Below are positions 6,351 through 7,128 of a stretch of 7,128 nt of DNA, piece after piece. The stretch comes from Acidobacteriota bacterium. GTDB taxonomy: Bacteria; Acidobacteriota; Terriglobia; 20CM-2-55-15. Under the pieces are notes generated by a model. That model saw nothing but the letters and a program-made list of their open reading frames with translations. It was not told the DNA's origin and searched no databases. The stretch is from positions 1 to 7,128 of the forward strand of contig QHXD01000435.1 in assembly GCA_003223895.1 (NCBI GenBank). The letters run 5' to 3'. Each line of letters opens with the position of its first letter. Within the stretch, counting starts at the first letter, position 1. A program made the translations under genes and the position numbers.

Positions 6351-7128
6351 CTAGCCGAGAAATAAAGAGATCACAGCATGATGCAACCCGTCGAAGACTT
6401 CTCTACCAAGATCGATCCGTTCCCATCTGATTTGACGGCCTAGATATCGGCATGACCGGAGCTTGTCTGCCGGCCCTACAGGGGCGCGCCAGACAGCTCT
6501 AAGCAGAGCGATGTATCTTTTCCACGTGTGCATCCCAAAGTAGGTTTTGTGTCCAGGATCGTAGTAGGTCTGTTGACGCTGCGTGTCCTGGCGATCCCAA
6601 CTTGACGATCCATCGTGGTATCTACGAAAGTAAAGGAATTCCGGAAGTACGAAAAATCTTCCATGGAGACTTAATTCGGCCAGCAAATGTATATCGGAGC
6701 CTAACTGGGGGCCGATCAGGGCAGTTCGACTCAAGGCCTCTCTCCTGATCAAGCCAAGATGAGCATTGCACAGGCCGATTGTGTCGAGCAGTTGGATGAA
6801 CCGCTTACTCGACGAGTGATCCTGCAGGTGCAGGTTGTCCTCATAGTAAGAGAGAAGTTCGTTGTGCTCGTTGACGAGAACCGTCTTCGGATAACAGAGA
6901 ACCACCCCAGGTTCTCTATCCAATACGTCAATAGATTTCGCGAGGAGCGTCGCATCCATGAAGTCATCAGCGGTCGACCACTTGTGGTATCTTCCCCGAC
7001 AAAGCTGAAATACCCGATTGAAGTTTCCTGGCGCCCCGATGTTTGTCTCGTTGCGGAAATAGCGGATGCGTTTATCGCGGGCCGCGTAATCCCGACAGAT
7101 GTCCGCCGTCTTGTCTGTGGATGCATTG
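6351..7128 (-). CDS. Family 2 glycosyltransferase (GT-A fold), N-terminus outside the window
   Basis: The reading frame stays open from the stop at 6351-6353 to the right edge, so the gene continues beyond it; the first ATG in view (6959) is internal. The visible N-terminal part reads NASTDKTADICRDY, then IRYFRNETNIGAPGNFNRVF and YHKWSTADDFMD. This is the GT2 pattern: N-S-T-D-T, R-N-x-x-N-x-G-A, and the Asp-Asp of the metal-binding DXD-type site (here ADD, where HDD is common). It is followed by PGVVLCYPKTVLV and a second half with PQLGSDIHLLAELSLHGRFFVLPEFLYFRRYH, typical of family members that extend surface polysaccharides. It transfers a sugar from an activated nucleotide donor in the cytoplasm; donor and acceptor are unknown. 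Its base composition is visibly lower in GC than the selB region. It is the first of three minus-strand genes in view. Confidence 0.88.
   Translation of the reverse strand, partial: NASTDKTADICRDYAARDKRIRYFRNETNIGAPGNFNRVFQLCRGRYHKWSTADDFMDATLLAKSIDVLDREPGVVLCYPKTVLVNEHNELLSYYEDNLHLQDHSSSKRFIQLLDTIGLCNAHLGLIRREALSRTALIGPQLGSDIHLLAELSLHGRFFVLPEFLYFRRYHDGSSSWDRQDTQRQQTYYDPGHKTYFGMHTWKRYIALLRAVWRAPVGPADKLRSCRYLGRQIRWERIDLGREVFDGLHHAVISLFLG

Overview
The window comes from a bacterial chromosome. It is moderately GC-rich: two hand-counted 60-base lines give 40/60 in selB and 24/60 in the last gene. No marker gene fixes the taxon. The gene mix (selenoneine genes, selB, a secreted protein of unknown function, a polysaccharide cluster) and the GC-rich palindromic intergenic repeat would fit a soil bacterium such as an Acidobacteriota, but this is inference.

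Left part (1-1743). The last codons of a probable senA (selenoneine synthase) overlap by four bases (GTGA) with senB (selenosugar synthase). senB then changes reading frame near position 503, exactly where the conserved GHLR..KDPFR segment should lie, so it is broken in this sequence. A gene for a secreted protein of unknown function faces senB on the minus strand, and the two 3' ends overlap by 14 bases.

Middle (1744-4477). The 295-base divergent intergenic region is mostly a 181-base element whose two ends are a perfect 44-base inverted repeat. Then come maf (a nucleotide pyrophosphatase, YhdE type) and selB (selenocysteine-specific elongation factor), which overlap by 19 bases. selB also has a frame change near 2800, where about 17 bases coding for the NMLAG segment after DVPGHE are missing. 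The remaining 550 or so codons are intact.

Right part (4478-7128). Three minus-strand genes form a tight operon, read from the right edge leftwards: a family 2 glycosyltransferase (its N-terminus lies outside the window), a polysaccharide pyruvyl transferase family protein that stops just after its SRFHGTLLS motif, and a SAM-dependent methyltransferase. They look like part of a surface polysaccharide locus.

The main point of interest is the selenium theme. Two different uses of selenium, selenoneine synthesis and selenocysteine insertion, lie within 4.5 kb of each other. In each, a conserved gene carries a short frame-breaking deletion in otherwise undamaged coding sequence. This is either very recent loss of function or an assembly or sequence artefact. 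I found no new defence system, CRISPR array, RNA gene or transposase.
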